A DNA stretch of 38,451 bases from an uncultured Oscillospiraceae bacterium (GTDB taxonomy: Bacteria; Bacillota; Clostridia; Oscillospirales; Acutalibacteraceae), in contig CAUFXR010000013.1 of NCBI GenBank assembly GCA_959596515.1, forward strand, positions 1-38,451, in the 5' to 3' direction. The translations under genes were made by a program, and so were the position numbers. The notes under the pieces are model-generated. The model was not told the origin of the DNA and ran no database searches. It saw only the letters and a list, made by a program, of their open reading frames with translations. This document shows positions 7,785-17,230 of this stretch, piece after piece; position 1 is the first letter of the stretch, and each line of letters begins with the position of its first letter.

Positions 7785-9212
7785 TTGACTGTGAAACGTT
7801 CCTATGAGATCGACATGTGCAATGGACCGCTGTTGGGAAAAATTCTTCGATTTTCCATTCCACTGATCTGTTCCGGAATTTTACAACTTTTGTTCAATGC
7901 CGCCGATATTGTGGTGGTAGGACAGTTTACAGGAAGCGACGCGCTGGCGGCCGTAGGTTCTACCAGCGCTTTAAACAACTTGATTATCAACGTGTTCCTG
8001 GGCTTTTCCATCGGCTGCAGCATTATGACAGCCAGATATTACGGCGCTCAAAAATGGAAAGATGTCCATGAGGTGGTTCATACGTCTATGCTGGTCGGCG
8101 TGATCTGCGGCGTAGCGATGATCATTATTGGAATCTCTTTGGCCCGCCCTCTCCTGGAGGTCATGGGAACCCCGGAAAATGTTTTGGACCAAGCGGTTCT
8201 TTATATGCGCATTATTTTTGTGGGAATGCCGGCATTGATGATCTACAACTTCGGCGCGGCCATCCTTAGGGCGGTGGGCGATACCCGGCGTCCGCTGCTC
8301 TTTTTGTTGATCGCCGGCGTGATCAACGTCCTGTTGAATTTGGTGTTTGTTATTTTGTTCCATATGGGCGTAGCCGGCGTAGCGATCGCTACGGTAATTT
8401 CCCAATGTGTGTCGGCGGCTATGATTGTAATCTGCCTGATGCGAAGCGAGACCGTCTATCAGCTCTGCCTCAAGGAGCTTCGAATCTATAAGGATAAGCT
8501 GATCGAAATCACCAAAGTGGGACTCCCGGCCGGAATCCAAGGAGCGGTGTTCAATGTTTCTAATGTGCTGATTCAGTCCTCGGTCAATTCCTTTGGCTCT
8601 GTGGTGGTGGCGGGGAATACGGCCGCTACCAATCTGGAGGGCTTTGTGTACACCTCTATGAATTCTATTTATCAGGCGTCTCTGAGTTTTACCAGCCAAA
8701 ATGTGGGCGCCGGAAAGACGGAAAGAATTATGCCGGTGCTTTGGCGCTGCCTTGCGGTGGTATTTGTGGTAGGAGCCGGCATGGGCTGTTTGGGCCTTCT
8801 CTTTATGAACCAGCTTTTGGGGATTTATTCCAGTGAGGCTGAGGTAATCAGCTATGGTGCCCTTCGGCTGGAACTGATTTTCTCCACCTATTTCCTTTGC
8901 GGTATGATGGATGTGGTCTGCGGCTCCGTGCGGGGATTAGGATATTCCATCACCCCTACGATTATCTCGTTGACCGGTGCCTGCGGCCTGAGAATTTTGT
9001 GGGTATACACCATTTTCGCTCTGGATCGTTCCTTGTTTACCCTGTATCTGTCCTATCCTGTGACCTGGGCCATTACTTTTTTAGGCCATTTGGTGTGCTT
9101 CTTTATTTTCCTGCGCAAGGTAAAGCAGAAGATCGCTCAGGAAAGGCAAAATCAAATGCCGGAGTCTGGGACGGGGACAGAAAACGCCTCGGCAGTTTCA
9201 GAAAATGGATGA
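7785..9212 (+). CDS. MATE-family multidrug/cation antiporter
   Basis: A 475-residue polytopic membrane protein with about 12 hydrophobic segments, arranged as the two six-helix bundles of the MATE family. It uses Na+ or H+ gradients to export organic cations or other toxic compounds. Family landmarks are the N-terminal LGKILRFSIPLICSGILQLLFNAADIVVVGQF, then A-A-V-G-S-T-S-A-L, GAAILRAVGDTRRPL in the middle, and GLPAGIQGAVFNVSN opening the second bundle. The C-terminus is hydrophilic and Gln/Ser rich. The start is TTG 7785 or the in-phase GTG 7791, both behind GGGAAGG. It is a single-gene unit with its own promoter and terminator. The substrate cannot be predicted. Confidence 0.93.
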   Translation: MTVKRSYEIDMCNGPLLGKILRFSIPLICSGILQLLFNAADIVVVGQFTGSDALAAVGSTSALNNLIINVFLGFSIGCSIMTARYYGAQKWKDVHEVVHTSMLVGVICGVAMIIIGISLARPLLEVMGTPENVLDQAVLYMRIIFVGMPALMIYNFGAAILRAVGDTRRPLLFLLIAGVINVLLNLVFVILFHMGVAGVAIATVISQCVSAAMIVICLMRSETVYQLCLKELRIYKDKLIEITKVGLPAGIQGAVFNVSNVLIQSSVNSFGSVVVAGNTAATNLEGFVYTSMNSIYQASLSFTSQNVGAGKTERIMPVLWRCLAVVFVVGAGMGCLGLLFMNQLLGIYSSEAEVISYGALRLELIFSTYFLCGMMDVVCGSVRGLGYSITPTIISLTGACGLRILWVYTIFALDRSLFTLYLSYPVTWAITFLGHLVCFFIFLRKVKQKIAQERQNQMPESGTGTENASAVSENG

Positions 9213-9270
9213 AAAGCGCATCGCTGCAGGTTTTGTGAAAAGCCGGTTCCCCTAAAACCAGTTTTATGAA

Positions 9271-9313
9271 AAAAGCGTCTTGTCTGGATTATTGTTCCAG
9301 ACAAGGCGCTTTT
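9271..9313 (+). terminator. Strong rho-independent terminator after MATE gene
   Basis: An 18-bp stem with one G-U pair (9271-9288 with 9296-9313) contains CTTGTCTGGA/TCCAGACAAG and is flanked by A4 and T4, so it may work in both directions. Confidence 0.85.
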
Positions 9314-9463
9314 CACACAATTTTTATATTTTATGGTCCTTTAAGACCCAAACAAGGAAAGTGGCATATTTTTAATGGCAGCCAAAATCTTGATTAACAG
9401 GAAGAAAAAGGGAATAAACTAAAAAAGGGCGAAAGAAAACAAGAAAAACTTTCCTAGTTTTCC

Positions 9464-9492
9464 TTGACAATCCCCCGAAAGTATTATAAAAT
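9464..9492 (+). promoter_or_regulatory. Near-consensus SigA promoter of rpoBC
   Basis: TTGACA (9464-9469), spacer ATCCCCCGAAAGTATTA of 17 bases, TAAAAT (9487-9492). It explains expression of rpoB without the rplJ-rplL genes that often precede it elsewhere. It gives a leader of roughly 150 bases. Confidence 0.85.
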
Positions 9493-9610
9493 AATATACT
9501 GCATCATAATGGAAACATATACCCTAACTCCACTTAATATTATCATCATTGCGACAAAAATGCAAGGGGAAATGTGAAAATTTTTGGTGGTTGGAAAGCG
9601 TTGCGTTGGT

Positions 9611-9626
9611 ACCGCCGTGAGGCGGT
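9611..9626 (+). promoter_or_regulatory. GNRA-capped hairpin in rpoB leader
   Basis: ACCGCC-gtga-GGCGGT, a perfect 6-bp stem with a GUGA (GNRA-type) tetraloop. It ends 8 bases before the AAAGGAG ribosome site of rpoB, so it could stabilise the leader or tune initiation. Confidence 0.55.
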
Positions 9627-9652
9627 AAATAGATAAAGGAGTGATTGAGCCT

Positions 9653-12600
9653 ATGGTGAATGTCAAACCGGTGCACTTGGGAGAAACGGTGCGAATGAGT
9701 TTTTCCCGCATTGATGAGGTTCTGGAAATGCCAAACCTGATCGAGGTACAAAAGGATTCCTACCAGTGGTTCCTGGATGAAGGTCTGAAGGAAGTCTTTA
9801 AGGATGTTTCCGGGATTACAGATTACACTGGCAACCTGGTTCTGGACTTTGTGGACTACAAGCTGGATGTAGACAAGCCAAACTACACGGTGGAAGAGTG
9901 CAAGGAAAGAGACACCACCTACGCGGCCGCTCTTCGGGTAACGGCCCGGCTTCTCAATAAAGAAAGCGGCGAGATCAAAGAATCTGAAGTGTTCATGGGC
10001 GATTTTCCTCTGATGACCGACAGCGGCACCTTTGTGATCAATGGCGCCGAGCGGGTAATCGTTTCTCAGTTGGTCCGTTCTCCTGGCGTTTACTATAAAA
10101 TGGAATACGACAAAACCGGTAAGGAGCTGTTTAGTTCTACCGTAATCCCCAACCGGGGCGCTTGGCTGGAGTATGAAAACGATGCCAACGACGTGTTCTA
10201 TGTTCGTATTGATAAAAACCGCAAGATCCCGATTACCGTGTTCATCCGGGCGTTGGGTTTGGGTACCGACGAAGAGCTTCTGGATTATTTCGGCAACGAC
10301 CAGAGAATCAGAGCTACTATTGAAAAGGACCCCTGCAAGAATACCGAGGAAGCCCTGCTGGAGGTCTACCGGAAGCTGCGCCCCAGCGAGCCGCCTACCA
10401 TTGAGAGCGCGCAGTCTCACTTGAACGCCCTGTTCTTTGACGCCCGGCGTTATGACCTGTCTCGGGTGGGACGTTATAAATACAATAAAAAGCTTGGAAT
10501 TTCCAATCGCCTTCAGGGCCAGAAACTGGCCGCGCCCATTGCCAATCCTCTTACCGGTGAGGTAATGTTCGATGAGGGCAAAGTGCTGAGCCGTGAGGAA
10601 GCGGTCCAGGTGGAAAATGCCGGCGTGACCGTGGCCTACGTCACAGTGGAAGGCCAGGAGGAACCGGTTAAGATCATTTCCAACGGCATGGTGGATATTT
10701 CCTGCTATGTGGATTTCGACGCGAAAAAAGAGTGCGGCATCAATGAAAAGGTTCGTTTCAGCGTGCTGGCTGAAATTCTGGAAACCGCCCAGACTCCTGA
10801 CGAGCTGAAGGACGCTCTCCGGGAGCGGGAGGACGAGCTGATTCCCAAGCATATTATCGTGGACGATATTTTCGCTTCCATTAACTATATGAATTGCCTG
10901 GCCTGCGGCATCGGTTCTACCGATGACATCGACCATTTGGGCAACCGCAGAATCCGTTCTGTAGGCGAACTGCTGCAAAACCAGTTCCGCATCGGCTTTT
11001 CCCGGCTGGAGCGCGTGATCCGGGAAAGAATGACCCTCCAGGCCCAGGATCTGGAGGTCCTGACTCCTCACGCTCTAATCAATATCCGCCCGGTTGTGGC
11101 GGCGATCAAGGAGTTTTTCGGTTCTTCTCCCTTGTCACAGTTCATGGATCAGAACAATCCGCTGGCTGAGCTGACTCACAAGAGAAGACTTTCCTCACTG
11201 GGACCCGGCGGACTTTCCAGAGACCGGGCCGGATTCGAGGTTCGTGACGTACACTACAGCCATTACGGCCGTATGTGTCCTATCGAGACACCGGAAGGTC
11301 CTAACATCGGCTTGATCTCTTATTTGGCCACCTTCGCCAGAATCAACGAGTACGGCTTCATTGAGGCGCCGTTCCGTAAGGTGGATAAGGTCAACCACGT
11401 GGTCACCAACGAGGTGGTTTATATGACCGCCGATATGGAGGACGACTACATCGTGGCTCAGGCCAACGAGCCGCTGGATGAAAACGGGTATTTCCTCAAC
11501 GCCAAGGTCAACGGCCGTTTCCGCGACGAGTTCGTGGAAGTGGAGCGGGACCGGGCGGATTATATGGATGTTTCTCCCCGGATGGTAGTTTCCGTGGCCA
11601 CCGCCATGATTCCCTTCCTGGAGAACGATGACGCCAACCGCGCCCTGATGGGTTCCAACATGCAGCGGCAGGCGGTTCCCCTTTTGAAAACCGAGTCCCC
11701 CATCGTGGGCACCGGTATGGAATACAAAGCGGGTGTTGACTCCGGCGTTTGTATTCTGGCGAAAAAGGACGGTGTGGTGGAATCTGTCAGCGCCGACGAG
11801 ATCCAGATGAAAAACGACGACGGCACCACCGACACCTATCATGTCATTAAGTTTATGCGTTCCAACCAGGGTACCTGCGTCAATCAGGTTCCCGTGGTTT
11901 CTAAGGGACAGCGGGTGAAGAAAAACGCGGTACTGGCCGACGGTCCTGCTACCTGCAACGGTGAGATCAGCCTGGGCAAAAACGCCCTGATCGGCTTCAT
12001 GACCTGGGAGGGCTACAACTACGAGGACGCTGTCCTTATCAACGAGAAGATCGTCCGGGACGACGTTTACACCTCGATTCATATCGAGGAATACGAGACC
12101 GAGGCCCGGGATACCAAATTAGGACCGGAGGAGATTACTTGCGACATTCCTAACGTCAACGAGGATCTGCTCAGGGACCTGGATGAAAACGGTATCATCC
12201 ATGTGGGAGCCGAGGTCCGCGCCGGAGATATCCTGGTAGGTAAGGTTACTCCTAAGGGAGAGACAGAACTGACCGCGGAAGAACGGCTGCTGAGAGCCAT
12301 TTTCGGTGAGAAGGCCAGAGAGGTAAGAGATACCTCTTTGAGAGTGCCTCACGGTGAATACGGCATCGTGGTGGATGTGAAGGTATTCACCAGAGAGAAC
12401 AGCCACGACGAGCTGCCGCCGGGAGTAAATAAGGTGGTGCGCTGCTATGTGGCTCAGAAGAGAAAGATCTCCGTGGGCGACAAGATGGCGGGCCGCCACG
12501 GAAACAAGGGTGTTGTTTCCAGAATCCTGCCTCAGGAGGATATGCCTTTCCTGCCTGACGGCACCCCGCTGGATATCGTGCTGAACCCCCTGGGCGTACC

Positions 12601-13384
12601 TTCCCGTATGAACATCGGCCAGGTGCTGGAGGTTCACTTGGGTTACGCCGCCAAGGCTTTGGGCTGGAAGATCATGACGCCGGTATTCGACGGCGCCCAT
12701 GAAGAGGATATTTTTGAGTGTTTCCGGGAGGCCGGCCTTTCCGAGGACGGCAAGACCTGGCTGAGAGACGGCAGAACCGGCCAGCTGTTTGATAATCCTG
12801 TTACTGTAGGTTATATGTATTACCTGAAGCTGCACCATCTGGTTGACGATAAGATCCATGCCCGTTCCACCGGACCGTACTCTTTGGTCACCCAGCAGCC
12901 TCTGGGCGGTAAAGCTCAGTTCGGCGGCCAGCGCTTCGGTGAGATGGAAGTTTGGGCCCTGGAAGCCTACGGCGCGGCTTACACCCTGCAGGAGATCCTG
13001 ACAGTGAAGTCCGACGACGTGGTGGGCAGAGTCAAGACTTATGAGTCCATCGTCAAGGGCCAGAACATTCCCGAGCCTGGTATTCCCGAGTCCTTCAAGG
13101 TGCTCATTAAGGAGCTGCAGTCTCTGGGCCTGGATGTAAAGGTACTGGATAAGGATGAGCAGGAGATCGACCTGAAGCAGAACTTTGACGACGATGATGA
13201 TATCGGCTTGAGTGATGGTGGTCCCATTCTGGAGGAAGATGAGGTTATGACCTCTATGGATGGTTACACCCTGGAAGATGATCCGGATGACAACAATATG
13301 TTTGATGATTCGGGCTTCTTTGACGAAGAAGGAGACGATCTTTTGGATTTTGATTCCATAGCAAGCGATATCCGTGAAGAATAA
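9653..13384 (+). CDS. rpoB: RNA polymerase beta subunit
   Basis: A 1243-residue catalytic subunit of RNA polymerase. The N-terminal lobe starts MVNVKPVHLGETVRMSFSRI. The rifampicin pocket reads SSPLSQFMDQNNPL, then THKRRLSSLGPGGL, with the resistance-hotspot residues in their usual sensitive state (Asp516-, His526- and Ser531-type in E. coli numbering). C-terminal landmarks are GDKMAGRHGNKG (clamp and catalytic region) and GGKAQFGGQRFGEMEVWALEAYGA. An acidic tail of about 80 residues follows. The start is ATG 9653, with AAAGGAG at 9635-9641. An in-phase GTG at 9641 overlaps the ribosome site and is unlikely. rpoC begins 14 bases after the stop. Confidence 0.98.
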   Translation: MVNVKPVHLGETVRMSFSRIDEVLEMPNLIEVQKDSYQWFLDEGLKEVFKDVSGITDYTGNLVLDFVDYKLDVDKPNYTVEECKERDTTYAAALRVTARLLNKESGEIKESEVFMGDFPLMTDSGTFVINGAERVIVSQLVRSPGVYYKMEYDKTGKELFSSTVIPNRGAWLEYENDANDVFYVRIDKNRKIPITVFIRALGLGTDEELLDYFGNDQRIRATIEKDPCKNTEEALLEVYRKLRPSEPPTIESAQSHLNALFFDARRYDLSRVGRYKYNKKLGISNRLQGQKLAAPIANPLTGEVMFDEGKVLSREEAVQVENAGVTVAYVTVEGQEEPVKIISNGMVDISCYVDFDAKKECGINEKVRFSVLAEILETAQTPDELKDALREREDELIPKHIIVDDIFASINYMNCLACGIGSTDDIDHLGNRRIRSVGELLQNQFRIGFSRLERVIRERMTLQAQDLEVLTPHALINIRPVVAAIKEFFGSSPLSQFMDQNNPLAELTHKRRLSSLGPGGLSRDRAGFEVRDVHYSHYGRMCPIETPEGPNIGLISYLATFARINEYGFIEAPFRKVDKVNHVVTNEVVYMTADMEDDYIVAQANEPLDENGYFLNAKVNGRFRDEFVEVERDRADYMDVSPRMVVSVATAMIPFLENDDANRALMGSNMQRQAVPLLKTESPIVGTGMEYKAGVDSGVCILAKKDGVVESVSADEIQMKNDDGTTDTYHVIKFMRSNQGTCVNQVPVVSKGQRVKKNAVLADGPATCNGEISLGKNALIGFMTWEGYNYEDAVLINEKIVRDDVYTSIHIEEYETEARDTKLGPEEITCDIPNVNEDLLRDLDENGIIHVGAEVRAGDILVGKVTPKGETELTAEERLLRAIFGEKAREVRDTSLRVPHGEYGIVVDVKVFTRENSHDELPPGVNKVVRCYVAQKRKISVGDKMAGRHGNKGVVSRILPQEDMPFLPDGTPLDIVLNPLGVPSRMNIGQVLEVHLGYAAKALGWKIMTPVFDGAHEEDIFECFREAGLSEDGKTWLRDGRTGQLFDNPVTVGYMYYLKLHHLVDDKIHARSTGPYSLVTQQPLGGKAQFGGQRFGEMEVWALEAYGAAYTLQEILTVKSDDVVGRVKTYESIVKGQNIPEPGIPESFKVLIKELQSLGLDVKVLDKDEQEIDLKQNFDDDDDIGLSDGGPILEEDEVMTSMDGYTLEDDPDDNNMFDDSGFFDEEGDDLLDFDSIASDIREE

Positions 13385-13398
13385 GGAGGGGCGATAAG

Positions 13399-16300
13399 AT
13401 GGAGTTTAACGTTTTTGAGTCAATTAAAATCGGACTGGCCTCTCCGGATAAAATTCGAGAGTGGTCCTACGGCGAGGTAAAGAAGCCGGAAACCATCAAT
13501 TACAGAACCCTGAAGCCCGAGCGGGACGGCTTGTTCTGCGAGCGCATTTTCGGACCTACCAAGGACTGGGAGTGCCATTGCGGCAAGTATAAGAGAATTC
13601 GTTATAAGGGCAAAATCTGCGACCGCTGCGGTGTAGAGGTGACCCGTTCCAAGGTAAGAAGAGAGCGTATGGGCCACATTGAGCTGGCCGCTCCGGTTTC
13701 CCACATCTGGTATTTTAAGGGAATTCCCTCCAGAATGGGCTTGATTTTGGATATTTCTCCCCGGATGCTGGAAAAAGTACTGTACTTTGCCATGTACATC
13801 GTCACCGATCCCGGCGCCGCCAGAGAGCTGACTAAGCAGCAGTTCCTGAACGAAAAAGAATACCGGGATATGCGGGAAAAATACGAGGATGACTTCGAGG
13901 CCGGTATGGGCGCGGAAGCCATCAAAAAGCTTCTGGAGGAAATCGATCTGGATGCGCTCTCCAATGAGCTGAAAGAAGAACTGGCCACCGCCACCGGTCA
14001 AAAGCGGGTCCGCCTGCTGAAGCGTTTGGAGGTCGTGGAAAGTTTCCGGCTTTCCGGCAACCGTCCGGAGTGGATGATCCTGGACGTGGTGCCGGTCATT
14101 CCCCCGGATATCCGTCCCATGGTTCAGCTGGACGGCGGCAGATTCGCCACCTCTGACCTGAATGATCTTTACAGAAGAGTGATTAACCGGAATAACCGTT
14201 TAAAAAGGTTGCTGGAGCTGGGCGCCCCGGACATTATTGTCCGCAACGAAAAGCGTATGCTCCAGGAAGCGGTTGACGCTTTGATCGATAACGGCCGTCG
14301 GGGCAGGCCGGTAACTGGCCCCAACAACCGTCCGTTGAAATCCCTTTCCGATATGCTGAAAGGTAAGCAGGGACGTTTCCGCCAGAACCTTCTGGGTAAG
14401 CGCGTCGACTATTCCGGACGTTCTGTTATCGTGGTAGGTCCGGAACTGAAGATGTACCAGTGCGGCCTGCCGAAGGAAATGGCTCTGGAACTGTTCAAGC
14501 CTTTTGTGATGAAGCGTTTGGTGGAAACCGGCGCCGTCAGCAACATCAAGGCCGCGAGAAAAGCGGTAGAGCGGGCGAAACCCGAGGTTTGGGACGCCCT
14601 GGAAGTGGTCATCAAGGGCCACCCGGTGCTTTTGAACCGTGCTCCCACTCTGCACAGATTGGGTATTCAGGCATTTGAGCCTGTGCTGGTAGAGGGCCGT
14701 GCTCTGAAATTGCACCCCCTGTCCTGTACCGCTTATAACGCCGACTTCGACGGCGACCAAATGGCCGTTCACGTGCCCCTTTCCGCCGAAGCCCAGGCTG
14801 AGGCCCGTTTCCTGATGCTGGCAGCCGGCAATCTGCTCAAACCCTCCGACGGACGTCCGGTAACTGTGCCTACTCAGGATATGGTTCTGGGTTCCTATTA
14901 CCTGACCCTGGATAAAGAAGGGGAAAAGGGCGAGGGTAAGGTTTTCCGTGATTTTGACGAGGCGCTGATGGCGTATGACGCCAAGGCGATTAGCCTTCAC
15001 GCCAAAATCAAGGTGCGCCGTACCCTGGAGCTTGGGGAGGAAACCATCTCCAAATTGATCGAGACCACTGTGGGCCGGATTATTTTCAACCAGCCTATTC
15101 CCCAGGATCTTGGCTTTGTGGATCGTTCCGATCCGGAGCATCTGTTTGATTTGGAGATCGACTTCCTGGTTGGCAAGAAGCAGCTGGGCAAGATCATCGA
15201 TCGCTGTATTAAAGTACACGGTACCGCGAAAACTTCCGAGGTGCTGGATAACATCAAAGCCCAGGGATATAAATACTCTACCCAGAGCGGTATCACCGTA
15301 GCCGTCTGTGACGCCACTATCCCGCCGGAGAAGAAAGAGATCCTGGCGGAGGCGGATAAGCAGGTCGACCGGGTAGGCGCTCAGTTCCGCAGAGGTTTGA
15401 TCTCCAACGCTGAGCGTTCCGCGGCGGTTCTGAAAATCTGGGATAAAGCTACCAACGACGTCACCGCGAAGCTGCAGTCCGGTTTGGACCGCTACAACCC
15501 CATTTATATGATGGCGGATTCCGGCGCCCGTGGTTCCATGAGCCAGATCCGTCAGCTTGCCGGTATGAGAGGCTTGATCGCCAATACTTCCGGTAAGGTT
15601 ATCGAAATTCCGATTCGGGCTAACTACCGTGAAGGCCTGAACATTTTGGAATACTTCATCTCTTCCCGCGGCGCCAGAAAGGGCCTTGCCGATACCGCCC
15701 TGAGAACGGCGGACTCCGGTTATCTGACCCGCCGTCTGGTAGACGTTTCTCAGGATGTGATCATTCGGGAGGACGACTGCGGCACCACCACCGGCCTGGA
15801 GGTCTTCGATATCCGGGACGGCAAAGAGGTCATCGAGTCTATGCATGAGCGCCTCATCGGCCGCTATCTGTGCGAGGACTTTGTGGATCCTGATACCGGC
15901 AAGGTACTGGTGTCCAAAGACAAGATGATGTCCGACGAGGACGCCGACATCATCGTCAATTCCGGTGTTAAGAAAATCCAGATCCGTTCTATTCTCAACT
16001 GCAAGGCGAAACACGGCGTCTGCAAAAAGTGCTACGGCTCTAACTTGGCCAACGGCATGCCTGTCACAGTAGGCGAGGCGGTGGGTATCATCGCCGCCCA
16101 GTCTATCGGTGAGCCCGGTACCCAGCTGACCATGAGAACCTTCCACACCGGCGGCGTCGCCAGCGCGGAGGATATTACCCAAGGTCTGCCACGTGTTGAG
16201 GAACTGTTTGAGGGCAGAAAACCCAAACACCTGGCTATCATCAGTGAGATCGGCGGTAAGGTTCGGTTCGAGGAAATCAAAAAGAACCGCCACGCCGTTG

Positions 16301-16950
16301 TGTTCAACCAGGAAACCGGCGAGGAGAAGTCTTATCTGATTCCCTTCGGCTCCAGAGTCCATGTGGAAGAGGGCGACGTGATCGAGGCCGGCGATATGAT
16401 TACCGAGGGTTCCGTGAATCCTCATGATATTCTGGCCATCAAGGGCACCGACGCTGTCCAGAACTACCTGATCCAAGAGGTTCAGAGAGTGTATCGGATG
16501 CAGGGTGTTGATATCAACGATAAGCATATTGAGGTTATCGTGCGTCAGATGATGAAGAAGGTTCGGGTAGACGACGAGGGCGACACGCTGCTGATGCCTA
16601 ACTCCCTGGTGGAAAAGAGCGAGTTTGATACCGCCAATGAGGAAATCCGTCAAAGAATCGCCGCCGGCGAGCTGGATCTGCGGGAAGCCACCTGCACGCC
16701 GACTCTGCTGGGTATCACTAAGGCGTCTTTGGCTACCGATTCGTTCCTGTCCGCCGCTTCTTTCCAGGAGACCACCAGAGTGCTCACCGACGCCGCCATC
16801 AAGGGTAAGGCGGATCCGCTGCTGGGTCTGAAGGAGAATGTCATCATCGGCAAACTGGTACCTGCCGGCACCGGAATGCACCGTTACAACGACATCGAGC
16901 TGGAAGAGGTTCAGAATACACCGAATCCCTTGACAAACGAGGCGTTTTAG
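13399..16950 (+). CDS. rpoC: RNA polymerase beta' subunit
   Basis: An 1183-residue beta' subunit carrying the catalytic magnesium loop NADFDGD at residues 447-453. The N-terminal zinc-binding cysteines (CHCGKYKRIRYKGKICDRCG) and the second zinc site, C...CKKCYG, are intact. GRRGRPVTGPNNRPLKSLSDMLKGKQGRFRQNLLGKR is the rudder/lid region. The bridge helix and trigger loop fall around MARGSMSQIRQLAGMRG-like and GEPGTQLTMRTFHTGG blocks. The length is typical of Firmicutes without large lineage inserts. ATG 13399 follows AAGGAGGG. It is co-transcribed with rpoB. Confidence 0.98.
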   Translation: MEFNVFESIKIGLASPDKIREWSYGEVKKPETINYRTLKPERDGLFCERIFGPTKDWECHCGKYKRIRYKGKICDRCGVEVTRSKVRRERMGHIELAAPVSHIWYFKGIPSRMGLILDISPRMLEKVLYFAMYIVTDPGAARELTKQQFLNEKEYRDMREKYEDDFEAGMGAEAIKKLLEEIDLDALSNELKEELATATGQKRVRLLKRLEVVESFRLSGNRPEWMILDVVPVIPPDIRPMVQLDGGRFATSDLNDLYRRVINRNNRLKRLLELGAPDIIVRNEKRMLQEAVDALIDNGRRGRPVTGPNNRPLKSLSDMLKGKQGRFRQNLLGKRVDYSGRSVIVVGPELKMYQCGLPKEMALELFKPFVMKRLVETGAVSNIKAARKAVERAKPEVWDALEVVIKGHPVLLNRAPTLHRLGIQAFEPVLVEGRALKLHPLSCTAYNADFDGDQMAVHVPLSAEAQAEARFLMLAAGNLLKPSDGRPVTVPTQDMVLGSYYLTLDKEGEKGEGKVFRDFDEALMAYDAKAISLHAKIKVRRTLELGEETISKLIETTVGRIIFNQPIPQDLGFVDRSDPEHLFDLEIDFLVGKKQLGKIIDRCIKVHGTAKTSEVLDNIKAQGYKYSTQSGITVAVCDATIPPEKKEILAEADKQVDRVGAQFRRGLISNAERSAAVLKIWDKATNDVTAKLQSGLDRYNPIYMMADSGARGSMSQIRQLAGMRGLIANTSGKVIEIPIRANYREGLNILEYFISSRGARKGLADTALRTADSGYLTRRLVDVSQDVIIREDDCGTTTGLEVFDIRDGKEVIESMHERLIGRYLCEDFVDPDTGKVLVSKDKMMSDEDADIIVNSGVKKIQIRSILNCKAKHGVCKKCYGSNLANGMPVTVGEAVGIIAAQSIGEPGTQLTMRTFHTGGVASAEDITQGLPRVEELFEGRKPKHLAIISEIGGKVRFEEIKKNRHAVVFNQETGEEKSYLIPFGSRVHVEEGDVIEAGDMITEGSVNPHDILAIKGTDAVQNYLIQEVQRVYRMQGVDINDKHIEVIVRQMMKKVRVDDEGDTLLMPNSLVEKSEFDTANEEIRQRIAAGELDLREATCTPTLLGITKASLATDSFLSAASFQETTRVLTDAAIKGKADPLLGLKENVIIGKLVPAGTGMHRYNDIELEEVQNTPNPLTNEAF

Positions 16951-16994
16951 TGCTATCATAAACAATTGTGGGCGGTAATTTGGATTTGAACTCT

Positions 16995-17035
16995 CAGCGG
17001 TTTTTTCAGAACCGATAAAATCCTAAAAACCGCTG
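16995..17035 (+). promoter_or_regulatory. 11-bp hairpin in rpoC-rpsL leader
   Basis: CAGCGGTTTTT (16995-17005) pairs perfectly with AAAAACCGCTG (17025-17035) around a 19-base loop. No T-run follows, so it is not a plain terminator. It could be part of an attenuation or processing structure between the polymerase and ribosomal genes. No gene is seen in 16951-17230. Confidence 0.5.
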
Positions 17036-17169
17036 TGCGACGAGTGATTTTCGGAGTTTTGGAACGAAAACCGCTAGTTCGCTTTCCTACCGTTTTTTAG
17101 ACGGCAGAAAAAAGAAAAGGATGGAAAAGCTTTTTCGCTTTTAGGTCCGTGACGTTGTTATTTTGTTGT

Positions 17170-17199
17170 AAACAGGACAATACTTTTATTGTCCTGTTT
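17170..17199 (+). promoter_or_regulatory. 12-bp hairpin just upstream of rpsL
   Basis: AAACAGGACAAT (17170-17181) and ATTGTCCTGTTT (17188-17199) form a perfect stem with a 6-base loop. Only a T5 run 11 bases later follows, so it is at best a leaky terminator or attenuator. It is placed 20-25 bases before the rpsL ribosome site. Confidence 0.5.
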
Positions 17200-17230
17200 C
17201 ACATAATAAATTTTTGTGAGGAGGTGTCAT

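Noticed and set aside
9524..11071. 515-codon minus-strand frame opposite rpoB and its promoter
   Set aside because: Antisense shadow of rpoB with no recognisable domain; it runs through the rpoB leader.
14200..16965. 921-codon open frame on the minus strand opposite rpoC
   Set aside because: It mirrors the highly biased codons of rpoC, lacks a ribosome site and shows no protein motif.
16951..17215. Simple rho-independent terminator of rpoBC
   Set aside because: The stems lack an immediate T-run, so a clean terminator is not supported; kept only as leader structures.
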